Assembly (NCBI GenBank): GCA_937915915.1
Contig: CALGGN010000236.1
Coordinates: 1 to 6,860 of the forward strand
From: an uncultured Selenomonas sp.
GTDB taxonomy: Bacteria; Bacillota; Negativicutes; Selenomonadales; Selenomonadaceae
Direction: 5' to 3'
DNA: 6,860 bases
Shown one piece after another: positions 1-6,689 of the stretch (positions are counted from its first letter, which is position 1; each line of letters starts with the position of its first letter). The notes under the pieces were generated by a model. That model saw nothing but the letters and a program-made list of their open reading frames with translations, was not told the DNA's origin and ran no database searches. The translations under genes were made by a program, and so were the position numbers.

Positions 1-87
1 GCATGACAGAAAAAGACTCGGCAAGGGCAAAAGGGAATTAATCAGTGTTTCCTTAGGTTCCTGTGTTTGCCGCAAAGCGGAATTTCA

Positions 88-116
88 TTGACATATGATG
101 GTCTATCCCGTAAACT
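88..116 (+). promoter_or_regulatory. Predicted sigma-A promoter ahead of the P-loop kinase gene
   Basis: A perfect -35 box, TTGACA (88-93), is followed by a 17-base spacer and TAAACT (111-116), which matches 4 of 6 bases of the TATAAT consensus. Transcription would start near 123, giving a leader of about 30 bases before the Shine-Dalgarno GGAGG (145-149) and the ATG at 155. Because the in-frame ATG at 95 lies inside this promoter, the promoter also argues for the downstream start. The boxes and spacing are read directly from the sequence; promoter activity is inference. Chance matches of this quality occur, but the position exactly ahead of a well-formed ribosome binding site is favourable. 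Confidence 0.6.
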
Positions 117-154
117 CTAACATGGATACAAGATGGAAAAAGATGGAGGTACTT

Positions 155-931
155 ATGGAAGAGAAACACTGGAAAGATTATGATATGGTTGTCAATGGCT
201 TGCCGCAGCAGGCAAGATATAATGAACAGACGGTAAAGGATGTGTTTTTGCCGTTCCTGAGACGGCTGACGGATCTGCGGGGGCGCATGGGACGCAGAAT
301 TATTGCGTTTTTGGCAGCGCCGCCTGCGGTGGGGGAGACCACGCTGGCCCAGTTTCTGGAAAAGCTTTCCAAGGAGCAGCAGGATATCCTGGAGGTAAAG
401 GCGGTAGGCATGGATGGATTCCACTATCCCGCCGACTATATCGCGTCCCATTCCGTGCTGCGGGATGGCGAGGTTGTCGCCATGCGGTCCATCAAAGGGG
501 CGCCCGAGACCTTCGATGTGGGGCAGCTGCAGTTGAAGATACAAGCTGCGCGGCGCAAGGAGACCATGTGGCCTGCTTATGACCGCCAGATCCACGATGT
601 TGTGCCGGAGGCGGAGCCGGTGGATGCGGAGATCATCCTGCTGGAGGGGAACTGGCTGCTTCTGAAGGATGCGCGCTGGACCAATGTGCGGGTTTTTGCG
701 GATTACAGCGTCCTGATCCGTTCGGAGCCGGAACTGCTCAGGGATCGTCTGATCCAGCGCAAGGTGCAGGGCGGTCAGAGCCAGCAGGATGCAGAAGCAT
801 TTTACGAGAACAGCGACAAGTACAATGTGGAGCGTGTTCTTCAGGATTCAGGCGCTTCCGATGAGGTCTGGATGATGCTCGAGGATGGGGATTTTGAGCT
901 GGTGGAGCAGTTTGAGACGGCGCAAGTATAG
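155..931 (+). CDS. P-loop nucleoside/nucleotide kinase-family protein (uridine kinase/phosphoribulokinase-like), altered Walker A
   Basis: A 258-residue protein of the P-loop small-molecule kinase group that includes uridine kinase, pantothenate kinase and YggC-like proteins; its substrate cannot be named from sequence. Motifs in order: a Walker A-like segment at residues 55-63 (APPAVGETT), the acceptor-site signature DGFH at 87-90, a KGAPETFD block typical of the YggC-like branch, a PAYDR segment, and LLEGNW around 162-167 in place of the EGNYLL block of relatives, with E164 and N166. A lid-like arginine/lysine segment follows near 200. The oddity is E61 where the catalytic P-loop lysine is expected; the first P-loop glycine is also alanine. 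The other family blocks are intact and the frame is open. I chose the ATG at 155 because GGAGG lies 5 bases upstream and a likely promoter overlaps the longer start at 95; in-frame ATGs at 122 and 143 lack comparable sites. The family call is firm; the product may be an inactive or altered kinase, or E61 may be a base error. Confidence 0.8.
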   Translation: MEEKHWKDYDMVVNGLPQQARYNEQTVKDVFLPFLRRLTDLRGRMGRRIIAFLAAPPAVGETTLAQFLEKLSKEQQDILEVKAVGMDGFHYPADYIASHSVLRDGEVVAMRSIKGAPETFDVGQLQLKIQAARRKETMWPAYDRQIHDVVPEAEPVDAEIILLEGNWLLLKDARWTNVRVFADYSVLIRSEPELLRDRLIQRKVQGGQSQQDAEAFYENSDKYNVERVLQDSGASDEVWMMLEDGDFELVEQFETAQV

Positions 932-1037
932 GTGTGTGATAAAAATTTCATTGCCAAGCAGGATTTTTCTTCAGAACAGCGAATCAAGGAAATGCTACAA
1001 GGAACGATAGTTGAAGGACATGGAAAGGCGGGCTGGC

Positions 1038-2828
1038 ATGAGCAGGGCAGATTTGGATGAATTTGTCGAGCAGGTGCGTGCGCAGTCTGATATCGTGCAG
1101 GTCGTATCCTCTTATGTAGCATTGAAGCGAAAAGGCGGACGCTACTGGGGATGCTGTCCGTTCCATCAGGAAAAGACAGCGTCCTTTTCTGTTGTGCCTG
1201 AAAAGGGCTTTTTCTATTGCTTCGGCTGTCATGCAGGCGGCAATGTATTCAAGTTCATTTCACTCATAGAAAATGTGGGTTACTTCGATGCCATCAAGCT
1301 GCAGGCAGAAAAGCTCGGCATTCCCATGCCACGGAGGCAACAGTCGCCGGAGGAGCAGGAACGGGAGCAGAAGCGGAAGGATCTCCGGAAAGTCAATGAG
1401 ATGGCAAAGGATTTTTTCCATAACTGCCTTACGATGACGCACTATGGGGAGCAGGGGAAAGCATATCTGGCCGGTCGCGGGATCACGCCGGAAACCATAG
1501 AGGAATTCCAGCTGGGCTTTGCGCCGAACGCATGGGATAAGCTCTGCTCGGCATTCCGGAAACGCGGCGTGAAGCCGGAATATCTCCTGGCAGCGGGGCT
1601 GGCTTCGGAGCGTCAGCAGGACAAGGGGATCTACGATCGATTCCGCAACCGCGTGATCATTCCCATCGCGGACGAAAGGGGGCGCGTGGTGGCCTTTGGC
1701 GGGCGGGTGCTGGGCGATGGCATGCCGAAGTATTTGAACTCGCCCGAAACGGAGATCTTCAATAAGCGCAGGATGCTCTTCGGGCTGGATCGCGCACATC
1801 GGGCGATTCAGCGGGAGGGCTATGCGATCGTAGTGGAAGGTTACATGGATGCAATCTCGGTTTTCGGCGCAGGTGTGCAGAATGTCGTGGCATCTCTGGG
1901 GACGGCCTTTACGCCGGAGCACACGAAGCTGCTCATGCGCTATGCGCGGCGGATTTATTTTTGCTATGACAGTGATGACGCGGGGCAGAATGCGACGATC
2001 CGGGCGTTGGCAGTCGTGAGGAATTCGGGTGCGGAGGTCCATGTGATCGTGGTTCCCGACGGCAAAGATCCGGACGAGTTCATCCGCAGGCATGGAAAGG
2101 AAGCCTTTCAGGAACTTGTGAAGAAGGCGCTTCCATTGGTGGAGTACCGCCTGCGCTATGTGCTTTCCCATGTGCGCTATGATACACTGGAGGGCAAGGT
2201 GCGTGCGCTCAGGGAGATGCTTCCCGTGCTGTCCGGAATCCGTGACGGAGCAGAACTTGGGGAATACCGCAAGCGGCTCGCGCAAACCCTGATGCTCGAT
2301 GAGGGAATCATCATGGACGAGCTGCGGCGCTATGCAAGGAATCCTCTGCCGGAGGAACCTATTGCCACAGACAAGAAAAATCTCCGGACTGTGACGAAGA
2401 AGCAGGACAACGCACTGCTTCGGGCCGGGCGCATCGTGCTCCGTACCATATGGCAGGATCCGGGAATCTATGCTCATGTGCAGGCAGTTTTGCCGGAGGG
2501 ATTTCCTTCTGAAATCCAGCAGGAGATTTTGACCTATTTGGCGAATTGTATAGAAAAGGGAGAATTGCTGAATGATATCCATGCGGTGGAGTCCTTGGGC
2601 GAGGCGGCCTCGACAGAGCTTTCCCAGGCGTTGGTGGAAGAAAGCGGGGGGCAGGAGGCGTCCGTTGAGTATGAAGATGCCATCCGCATATTGCGCAAGG
2701 CCTACTTGAATTCGCTTTATATGCGGCACAGCAGGCAGTCCGAGGAGTACTTGGCTGCAGGGGATCCGGCATATCGGGAAGAGCTGCGGGAAGCGCACAG
2801 GATCAAAAAGGAAATGGATGAGTTGTAA
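1038..2828 (+). CDS. dnaG: DNA primase DnaG
   Basis: DnaG makes the short RNA primers for lagging-strand synthesis and replication restart, working with the replicative helicase DnaB/DnaC at the fork. The 596-residue length is normal. The N-terminal CHC2 zinc-binding domain has ligands C40, H43, C61 and C64, the same numbering as in E. coli DnaG. The catalytic core contains the RNA polymerase-like basic segment with RFRNRVIIPI and PKYLNSPET, and the TOPRIM fold with E267 in VEGYMD and D311/D313 in DSDDAG, the expected metal-binding acidic residues. The C-terminal third is less conserved and fits the helicase-interaction domain. I chose the ATG at 1038 because it gives the E. coli register and begins directly at the conserved N-terminal helix; AAAGG lies 9 bases upstream. 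An in-frame TTG at 1011, with AAGGA 7 bases upstream, would add 9 residues and cannot be excluded. rpoD begins 43 bases after the stop with no terminator between them, so co-transcription is likely. Confidence 0.97.
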   Translation: MSRADLDEFVEQVRAQSDIVQVVSSYVALKRKGGRYWGCCPFHQEKTASFSVVPEKGFFYCFGCHAGGNVFKFISLIENVGYFDAIKLQAEKLGIPMPRRQQSPEEQEREQKRKDLRKVNEMAKDFFHNCLTMTHYGEQGKAYLAGRGITPETIEEFQLGFAPNAWDKLCSAFRKRGVKPEYLLAAGLASERQQDKGIYDRFRNRVIIPIADERGRVVAFGGRVLGDGMPKYLNSPETEIFNKRRMLFGLDRAHRAIQREGYAIVVEGYMDAISVFGAGVQNVVASLGTAFTPEHTKLLMRYARRIYFCYDSDDAGQNATIRALAVVRNSGAEVHVIVVPDGKDPDEFIRRHGKEAFQELVKKALPLVEYRLRYVLSHVRYDTLEGKVRALREMLPVLSGIRDGAELGEYRKRLAQTLMLDEGIIMDELRRYARNPLPEEPIATDKKNLRTVTKKQDNALLRAGRIVLRTIWQDPGIYAHVQAVLPEGFPSEIQQEILTYLANCIEKGELLNDIHAVESLGEAASTELSQALVEESGGQEASVEYEDAIRILRKAYLNSLYMRHSRQSEEYLAAGDPAYREELREAHRIKKEMDEL

Positions 2829-2871
2829 CTTGTATATGGTGTATTTGGAATTCGATGGGGAGGGCAGATGA

Positions 2872-3999
2872 ATGGCAGAGAAAAAGAAACCTGTCACTCC
2901 TATGGGGGCTGGTGCAAATCGCAGCTCGGAAATCGTGACGAATCTGCTGAACAAGGGCAAGAAGAACGGCGGAACGCTCACCTATGGGGAGCTTATGGAG
3001 GCCCTGCAGACACAGGATCTGTCACCGGATGAGATTGATGATATGTATGATGCCTTCAGTCAGAAGGGCATTGAGATTGTAGATGATTCCTCCGTCGAAT
3101 TGTCGGAGGACGAAGAGATTGACAAGACAGAAGAAGATGTTGAGATCGATCTGTCTGTTCCGGAAGGGGTAAGTATTGACGATCCTGTCCGCATGTACCT
3201 GAAGGAAATCGGACGGGTGCCTCTGCTTTCCGCAGAGGAGGAGGTCGAGCTGGCGAAGCGCATGGAGGCGGGCGACGACGAGGCGCAGAAGCGTCTTGCC
3301 GAGGCCAATCTGCGTCTTGTCGTGAGCATTGCGAAACGCTATGTAGGCAGAGGCATGCTGTTTCTGGATCTCATTCAGGAAGGGAATCTGGGGCTGATCA
3401 AGGCGGTTGAGAAGTTCGACTATAACAAGGGCTATAAGTTCAGTACCTATGCGACCTGGTGGATCCGGCAGGCGATCACGCGGGCGATTGCGGATCAGGC
3501 GAGGACCATCCGCATTCCGGTGCATATGGTCGAGACAATCAACAAATTGATCCGCGTTTCCAGGCAGCTTTTGCAGCAGTTGGGCAGGGATCCTGTTCCT
3601 GAGGAAATCGCGAAGGAAATGGATATCAGTGTCGATCGCGTGCGGGAAATCATGAAAATTGCGCAGGAGCCGGTATCGTTGGAGACACCGATCGGTGAGG
3701 AGGAAGACTCCCATCTGGGCGACTTCATCGAGGATCAGGAAGCGCCTGCGCCTGCGGATGCAGCATCTTTCATGCTGCTCAAGGAACAGCTGGAAGAGGT
3801 GCTGGACACCTTGACGCCTCGTGAGGAGAAGGTTCTGCGTCTTCGCTTCGGGTTGGATGATGGCAGGGCCAGGACGCTGGAGGAAGTTGGACAGAATTTT
3901 GGTGTGACACGTGAGCGCATCCGCCAGATCGAGGCGAAGGCGCTGCGAAAATTGCGCCATCCAAGCCGCAGCCGCAAGCTGAAGGACTTCTTGGATTGA
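2872..3999 (+). CDS. rpoD: Housekeeping RNA polymerase sigma factor RpoD/SigA
   Basis: The primary sigma-70 factor, which directs RNA polymerase to -10/-35 promoters of most growth genes. Its 375 residues are close to the 371 of B. subtilis SigA; as there, no long non-conserved insertion separates regions 1.2 and 2. A region 1.1-like helical segment spans about 20-70, followed by an acidic linker (about 71-103). Region 1.2 starts at DPVRMYLKEIG (104). Region 2 includes RLVVSIAKRYVGRG and the -10 recognition and melting helix YKFSTYATWWIRQAI (188-202). Region 3 follows, and region 4 starts near LTPREEKVLRLRFGL (314-328) with the -35-reading helix-turn-helix at about 335-361 (GVTRERIRQIEAKALRKLR). 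The start at 2872 has GGGGAGGG 7 bases upstream; an overlapping ATG at 2868 is in another frame. The full set of regions, including 1.1 and 1.2, marks a group 1 sigma factor and not an alternative one. Its position directly after dnaG is the classical arrangement. Confidence 0.98.
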   Translation: MAEKKKPVTPMGAGANRSSEIVTNLLNKGKKNGGTLTYGELMEALQTQDLSPDEIDDMYDAFSQKGIEIVDDSSVELSEDEEIDKTEEDVEIDLSVPEGVSIDDPVRMYLKEIGRVPLLSAEEEVELAKRMEAGDDEAQKRLAEANLRLVVSIAKRYVGRGMLFLDLIQEGNLGLIKAVEKFDYNKGYKFSTYATWWIRQAITRAIADQARTIRIPVHMVETINKLIRVSRQLLQQLGRDPVPEEIAKEMDISVDRVREIMKIAQEPVSLETPIGEEEDSHLGDFIEDQEAPAPADAASFMLLKEQLEEVLDTLTPREEKVLRLRFGLDDGRARTLEEVGQNFGVTRERIRQIEAKALRKLRHPSRSRKLKDFLD

Positions 4000-4030
4000 T
4001 TTCGGTGTGTTTTGAATAGGAGGAACACGA

Positions 4031-5095
4031 ATGGAAGGGGTCATGCCCGCGAGGATTCTGGTGGTGGATGATGATGCCATCAGTTTGCGTGTCGTGCAGC
4101 GCATCTTGGCGAAGTATTATCAGGTGGAGACCGCGACATCCGGACCCGAATGTTTGGAAATCGTTCGCAGGGTGTCCTTGGATTTGATTCTCTTGGATAT
4201 ACAGATGACGGGGATGGATGGGTTCGAGACCCTGCGGCTGATCCGCGAAGACAAAAAAAGCGCGGAACTGCCCGTCATCTTTCTGACGGCCACAGACGAT
4301 GCAGAGGTAGAGGCGAGGGGGCTGGAAGCTGGCGCGGAGGATTTCATCAGGAAGCCTTTTGTGCCGAAGATCATGCTGCACCGCATCCGACATGTTCTGG
4401 AAATCTACCGCTTGCGCTATCACTTGGAGTCAGAGGTCAGCCGCCAGATCGAGGCGACCGTGGAGAAACAGAAAAAGCTGGAAAGCTTTGTGGAGCAGAC
4501 CATGCTGACGCTGGCCCATACCATTGACGCGAAGGATCGCTATACCAGCGGACATTCCGCGCGTGTGGCGCTTTATTCGCGTGAAATCGCGAAGCGTGCG
4601 GGACGCTCGGAGGAAGAACAGCGCGTCATTTACTTCATGGGGCTTCTGCATGATATCGGAAAGATCGGCGTGCCGGATGAAATCCTGAACAAGCCGGGCA
4701 AGCTCACGAATGAGGAGTATGCGGCCATCAAGAAGCATCCGGCGGTGGGGTACAAGATCCTCAACAATATGGAAAGCATCCATGAGCTTTCCGTGGGCGC
4801 CAGATGGCATCATGAGCGCTATGACGGCAAGGGATATCCGGACGGGCTGAGCGGAAAACGCATTCCAGATGCGGCGCGCATCATCGGCGTTGCGGATGCC
4901 TATGATGCCATGAGCTCATCGCGAAGCTACCGCAACTATCTTCCGCAGGACGTAATCCGCGGGGAACTGGTCAAGGGTCGCGGTACGCAGTTCGATCCGG
5001 GCTATGTGGATATCATGCTGGCTATGATGGATGAAGACAAGGATTACAGGATGCATGAAGGCAGCGAGATGGATGCGATGCCGCATAGCGTTTGA
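4031..5095 (+). CDS. Two-component response regulator with HD-GYP domain (predicted cyclic-di-GMP phosphodiesterase)
   Basis: A 354-residue cytoplasmic protein with an N-terminal CheY-like receiver (about 7-125) joined by a helical, probably coiled-coil linker (about 126-160) to an HD-GYP domain (about 161-335). Receiver residues are complete: acidic pocket D13/D14, phospho-acceptor D56, T86 and K108 before proline. The HD-GYP domain carries H175, the HD pair H207-D208 with K211, H236, H260-H261, the GYP triplet at 268-270 and D289, the set of metal and substrate residues expected in active members. Proteins of this family hydrolyse cyclic-di-GMP to pGpG or GMP; activity here is inferred. AGGAGG (4018-4023) sits 7 bases before the ATG, and rpoD ends only 31 bases upstream, so transcription with rpoD is likely. 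No histidine kinase or GGDEF gene lies in the window, so its phosphodonor and the cyclase it opposes are unknown. There is no DNA-binding domain. Confidence 0.93.
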   Translation: MEGVMPARILVVDDDAISLRVVQRILAKYYQVETATSGPECLEIVRRVSLDLILLDIQMTGMDGFETLRLIREDKKSAELPVIFLTATDDAEVEARGLEAGAEDFIRKPFVPKIMLHRIRHVLEIYRLRYHLESEVSRQIEATVEKQKKLESFVEQTMLTLAHTIDAKDRYTSGHSARVALYSREIAKRAGRSEEEQRVIYFMGLLHDIGKIGVPDEILNKPGKLTNEEYAAIKKHPAVGYKILNNMESIHELSVGARWHHERYDGKGYPDGLSGKRIPDAARIIGVADAYDAMSSSRSYRNYLPQDVIRGELVKGRGTQFDPGYVDIMLAMMDEDKDYRMHEGSEMDAMPHSV

Positions 5096-5109
5096 GAGGA
5101 TCGGGGAGG

Positions 5110-5146
5110 AACGGACAGGATGGGCGTTATGCTCATCCTGTTTGTT
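5110..5146 (+). terminator. Strong RNA hairpin ahead of trmK, possible intrinsic terminator or attenuator
   Basis: Bases 5110-5125 pair without a bulge or mismatch with 5131-5146, enclosing the five-base loop GTTAT. All 16 pairs form: 13 are Watson-Crick and three are G-U in RNA (5113/5143, 5114/5142, 5123/5133). The 3' arm ends in the U-rich TGTTTGTT, as in many Firmicute terminators, but the tract is interrupted by G and is largely inside the stem, so termination may be partial. The hairpin lies in the 71-base gap after the HD-GYP stop, the widest gap downstream of dnaG, and ends 5 bases before the trmK Shine-Dalgarno (5152-5157). It could instead affect trmK translation or protect an mRNA end. 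The pairing is read from the sequence; the role is inference. Confidence 0.5.
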
Positions 5147-5166
5147 ATGGGAAGGGGATTCTTCGG

Positions 5167-5847
5167 ATGGATCGAAGACTGCAGGCATTGGCCGATTTTG
5201 TCAAAGAAGCAAGTTTGGCGGCGGATATTGGCACGGACCATGGCTATTTGGCACTGGCGCTTGTGCGGCAGGGAAGGGCAAAGCGCGTGATAGCAAGCGA
5301 TAAGAACCGTGGCCCTTATGAAGCGGCCTGCAGGAGCATACGGGAGGCAGGTCTGGAGAAGTTCATTGAAGTGCGCCTTGGGGACGGACTGCGGGCGCTG
5401 CGGCCGGGAGAAGCGGATACCATCTGCATCGCGGGCATGGGCGGCCAGCTCATCTGCGAGATACTCTCTGCTTCGCCGGAGGTGCTGTTGGAGGTGCGGC
5501 AGCTGATTCTGCAGCCGATGAACGCAGCAAAGGAGTTACGGGGATGGCTGTACGGGAACGGCTGGAAAATCGAGGATGAGTCGCTGGTAGAGGCAGATGG
5601 GCGGCTCTATGAGATCATTTCTGCCATCAAGGGGCAGGAAGCACTCCCGCCTTCCATGCTTTTATCCATCGGGCCAAGGCTCTGGGAAAAAAAGCCGCAG
5701 CTTCTGAAGCGCCATTTGGAGGAACTGGCGGCAAGACTGGAAAAGGCTGTGCGGGGCATGGAGAAGAGCCGGGCGGCGACAGCAAGCGTGAAATATCAGT
5801 CCTTGAGAGAGCAGCTCAAGGAATTGGAGGGATATATGAAATGGTAA
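5167..5847 (+). CDS. trmK: tRNA (adenine22-N1)-methyltransferase TrmK
   Basis: A SAM-dependent enzyme that methylates N1 of A22 in the D-arm region of bacterial tRNAs; the family is typified by B. subtilis TrmK (YqfN). The 226-residue product is close to the usual 225-240. The Rossmann methyltransferase core covers about 1-155: motif I ADIGTDHGYL (19-28), the acidic SAM-ribose-binding position near D45 in ASDKNRGP, GDGL (72-75), the family-diagnostic IAGMGG (88-93), and the catalytic-loop-type segment LILQPMNAAKELRGWL (113-128). The C-terminal part (about 170-226) is rich in K, E, L and R and fits the helical coiled-coil domain of TrmK. The ATG at 5167 is chosen because the protein then starts at the conserved RLQALADFV helix and has AAGGGG 9 bases upstream; an in-frame TTG at 5092 would add 25 residues unlike the family. 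The stop overlaps the next gene by 7 bases. Confidence 0.92.
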   Translation: MDRRLQALADFVKEASLAADIGTDHGYLALALVRQGRAKRVIASDKNRGPYEAACRSIREAGLEKFIEVRLGDGLRALRPGEADTICIAGMGGQLICEILSASPEVLLEVRQLILQPMNAAKELRGWLYGNGWKIEDESLVEADGRLYEIISAIKGQEALPPSMLLSIGPRLWEKKPQLLKRHLEELAARLEKAVRGMEKSRAATASVKYQSLREQLKELEGYMKW

Positions 5848-6656
5848 AGTGTCAGGTTTTGATGGATGCAATGAATCGGATCGCCCCGAAAAAGCTTGCG
5901 GAGGAGTGGGACAATCCGGGTCTCCTGGTGGGAAGTCCGCAGCAGGAGGTCGCGCGTGTGCTCATCTGTCTGGATGTGAGCGATGAGGTAGTCGAGCAGG
6001 CAATCCACCGGGATGCCCGGCTCATCATTTCCCACCACCCGATCCTGTTCCGTGCAATCAAGGCTGTCCGCACGGATCTGCCGATCGGAAGGCGTTTGGA
6101 AAAGCTGCTCAAGCACGATATTGCGGTCTTTGCGGCACATACGAATCTGGACAGTGCGCTTGGCGGGGTGAACGATGTTTTGGCGGAGAAAATCGGTCTG
6201 GTGGACATCGTTCCTCTGGAGGCGGCCGACAGGATGGAAGAGGATGCGCTCCCTGCCTTGGGGCGCATGGGGAGACTTCCTGCGCCCATGTCTGCAAAGG
6301 ATTTTGCGGAGCATGTGCGCAGCTTGCTGCCGACGAGTGCGGTGCGGCTCACGGAAGCGGGAACGCACCCGGTACAGAAGGTTGCGCTCTGCAGCGGATC
6401 GGGAGCGGATTTTATTTCCAAAGCGGCTTTTTTGGGCGCGGATGCCTATGTGACGGGAGACGTGCGGTATCATGATGCGCAGCATGCAAAGGAAGCGGGA
6501 ATCCATCTGATAGATGCAGGGCATTTCGGGACGGAGTTTCCCATCGTGCATGCGCTGAAAACGCGGTTGGAGCAGGAATTGGGGAAGCAGGCGGAATTCG
6601 TTGAGTTATTGGAGGATACGGAGTCGAAGGATTTTTTTGAGGTAATTTGTGAGTGA
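5841..6656 (+). CDS. Nif3-like dinuclear metal centre protein (YqfO/YbgI family, short form)
   Basis: A 271-residue member of the NIF3 family, often annotated as a type 2 GTP cyclohydrolase I homologue; members form toroidal hexamers with a two-metal site, and the physiological role is unsettled. Diagnostic blocks: EEWDNPGLLVG (21-31), the metal-binding ISHHPILF with H65/H66, AAHTNLD with D104 and H100, TGDVRYHDA in the C-terminal half, and DAGHFGTE with H228 and E232. The length fits the short form such as E. coli YbgI. B. subtilis YqfO, at about 370 residues, carries a PII-like insertion that is absent here. GGAGGG (5826-5831) is 9 bases from the ATG, and the start lies inside the last codons of trmK, which suggests translational coupling. 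The trmK-nif3 pairing is common in Firmicutes and hints at a linked role, but that link is inferred from position only. Confidence 0.93.
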   Translation: MVKCQVLMDAMNRIAPKKLAEEWDNPGLLVGSPQQEVARVLICLDVSDEVVEQAIHRDARLIISHHPILFRAIKAVRTDLPIGRRLEKLLKHDIAVFAAHTNLDSALGGVNDVLAEKIGLVDIVPLEAADRMEEDALPALGRMGRLPAPMSAKDFAEHVRSLLPTSAVRLTEAGTHPVQKVALCSGSGADFISKAAFLGADAYVTGDVRYHDAQHAKEAGIHLIDAGHFGTEFPIVHALKTRLEQELGKQAEFVELLEDTESKDFFEVICE

Positions 6657-6689
6657 ACAGAAGCCTGTGTGGGTATTGGAGACTGAGGC

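Noticed and set aside
1..41. Possible 3' end of an upstream gene, a short frame ending MTEKDSARAKGN with stop TAA at 39-41
   Set aside because: Only about a dozen codons are visible, a second frame is also open across this stretch (to a TGA at 89-91), and neither can be assigned to a family.
70..80. Small inverted repeat CCGC-AAA-GCGG as a terminator for an upstream gene
   Set aside because: The stem is only 4 bp with a 3-base loop and no U-tract follows.
932..1010. Possible dnaG promoter (TTGCCA at 951-956, or extended -10-like TGCTACAAG at 993-1001) and an A/T stem AAAAAT/ATTTTT
   Set aside because: TTGCCA has no acceptable -10 at 16-18 bases, TGCTACAAG has no -35, and the stem is six A-U pairs with a large loop. 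None is strong enough to call, although a dnaG promoter here remains possible.
2529..2554. Internal rpoD promoter within dnaG (TTGACC and TATAGA)
   Set aside because: The spacer is only 14 bases, too short for sigma-A, and there is no extended -10. Internal sigma promoters are known in such operons, but this one is not convincing.
1260..2981. A 573-codon open frame on the minus strand across dnaG and the start of rpoD
   Set aside because: It has no recognisable motif, lies antisense to two certain genes, and is rich in H, R, P, L and C residues as expected when GC-rich sense codons are read backwards.
3022..4104. A 360-codon minus-strand open frame opposite rpoD
   Set aside because: It covers a complete and conserved sigma factor and has no family features; it is a composition shadow. 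The minus-strand frame at 5796-6551, opposite nif3, is rejected for the same reason.
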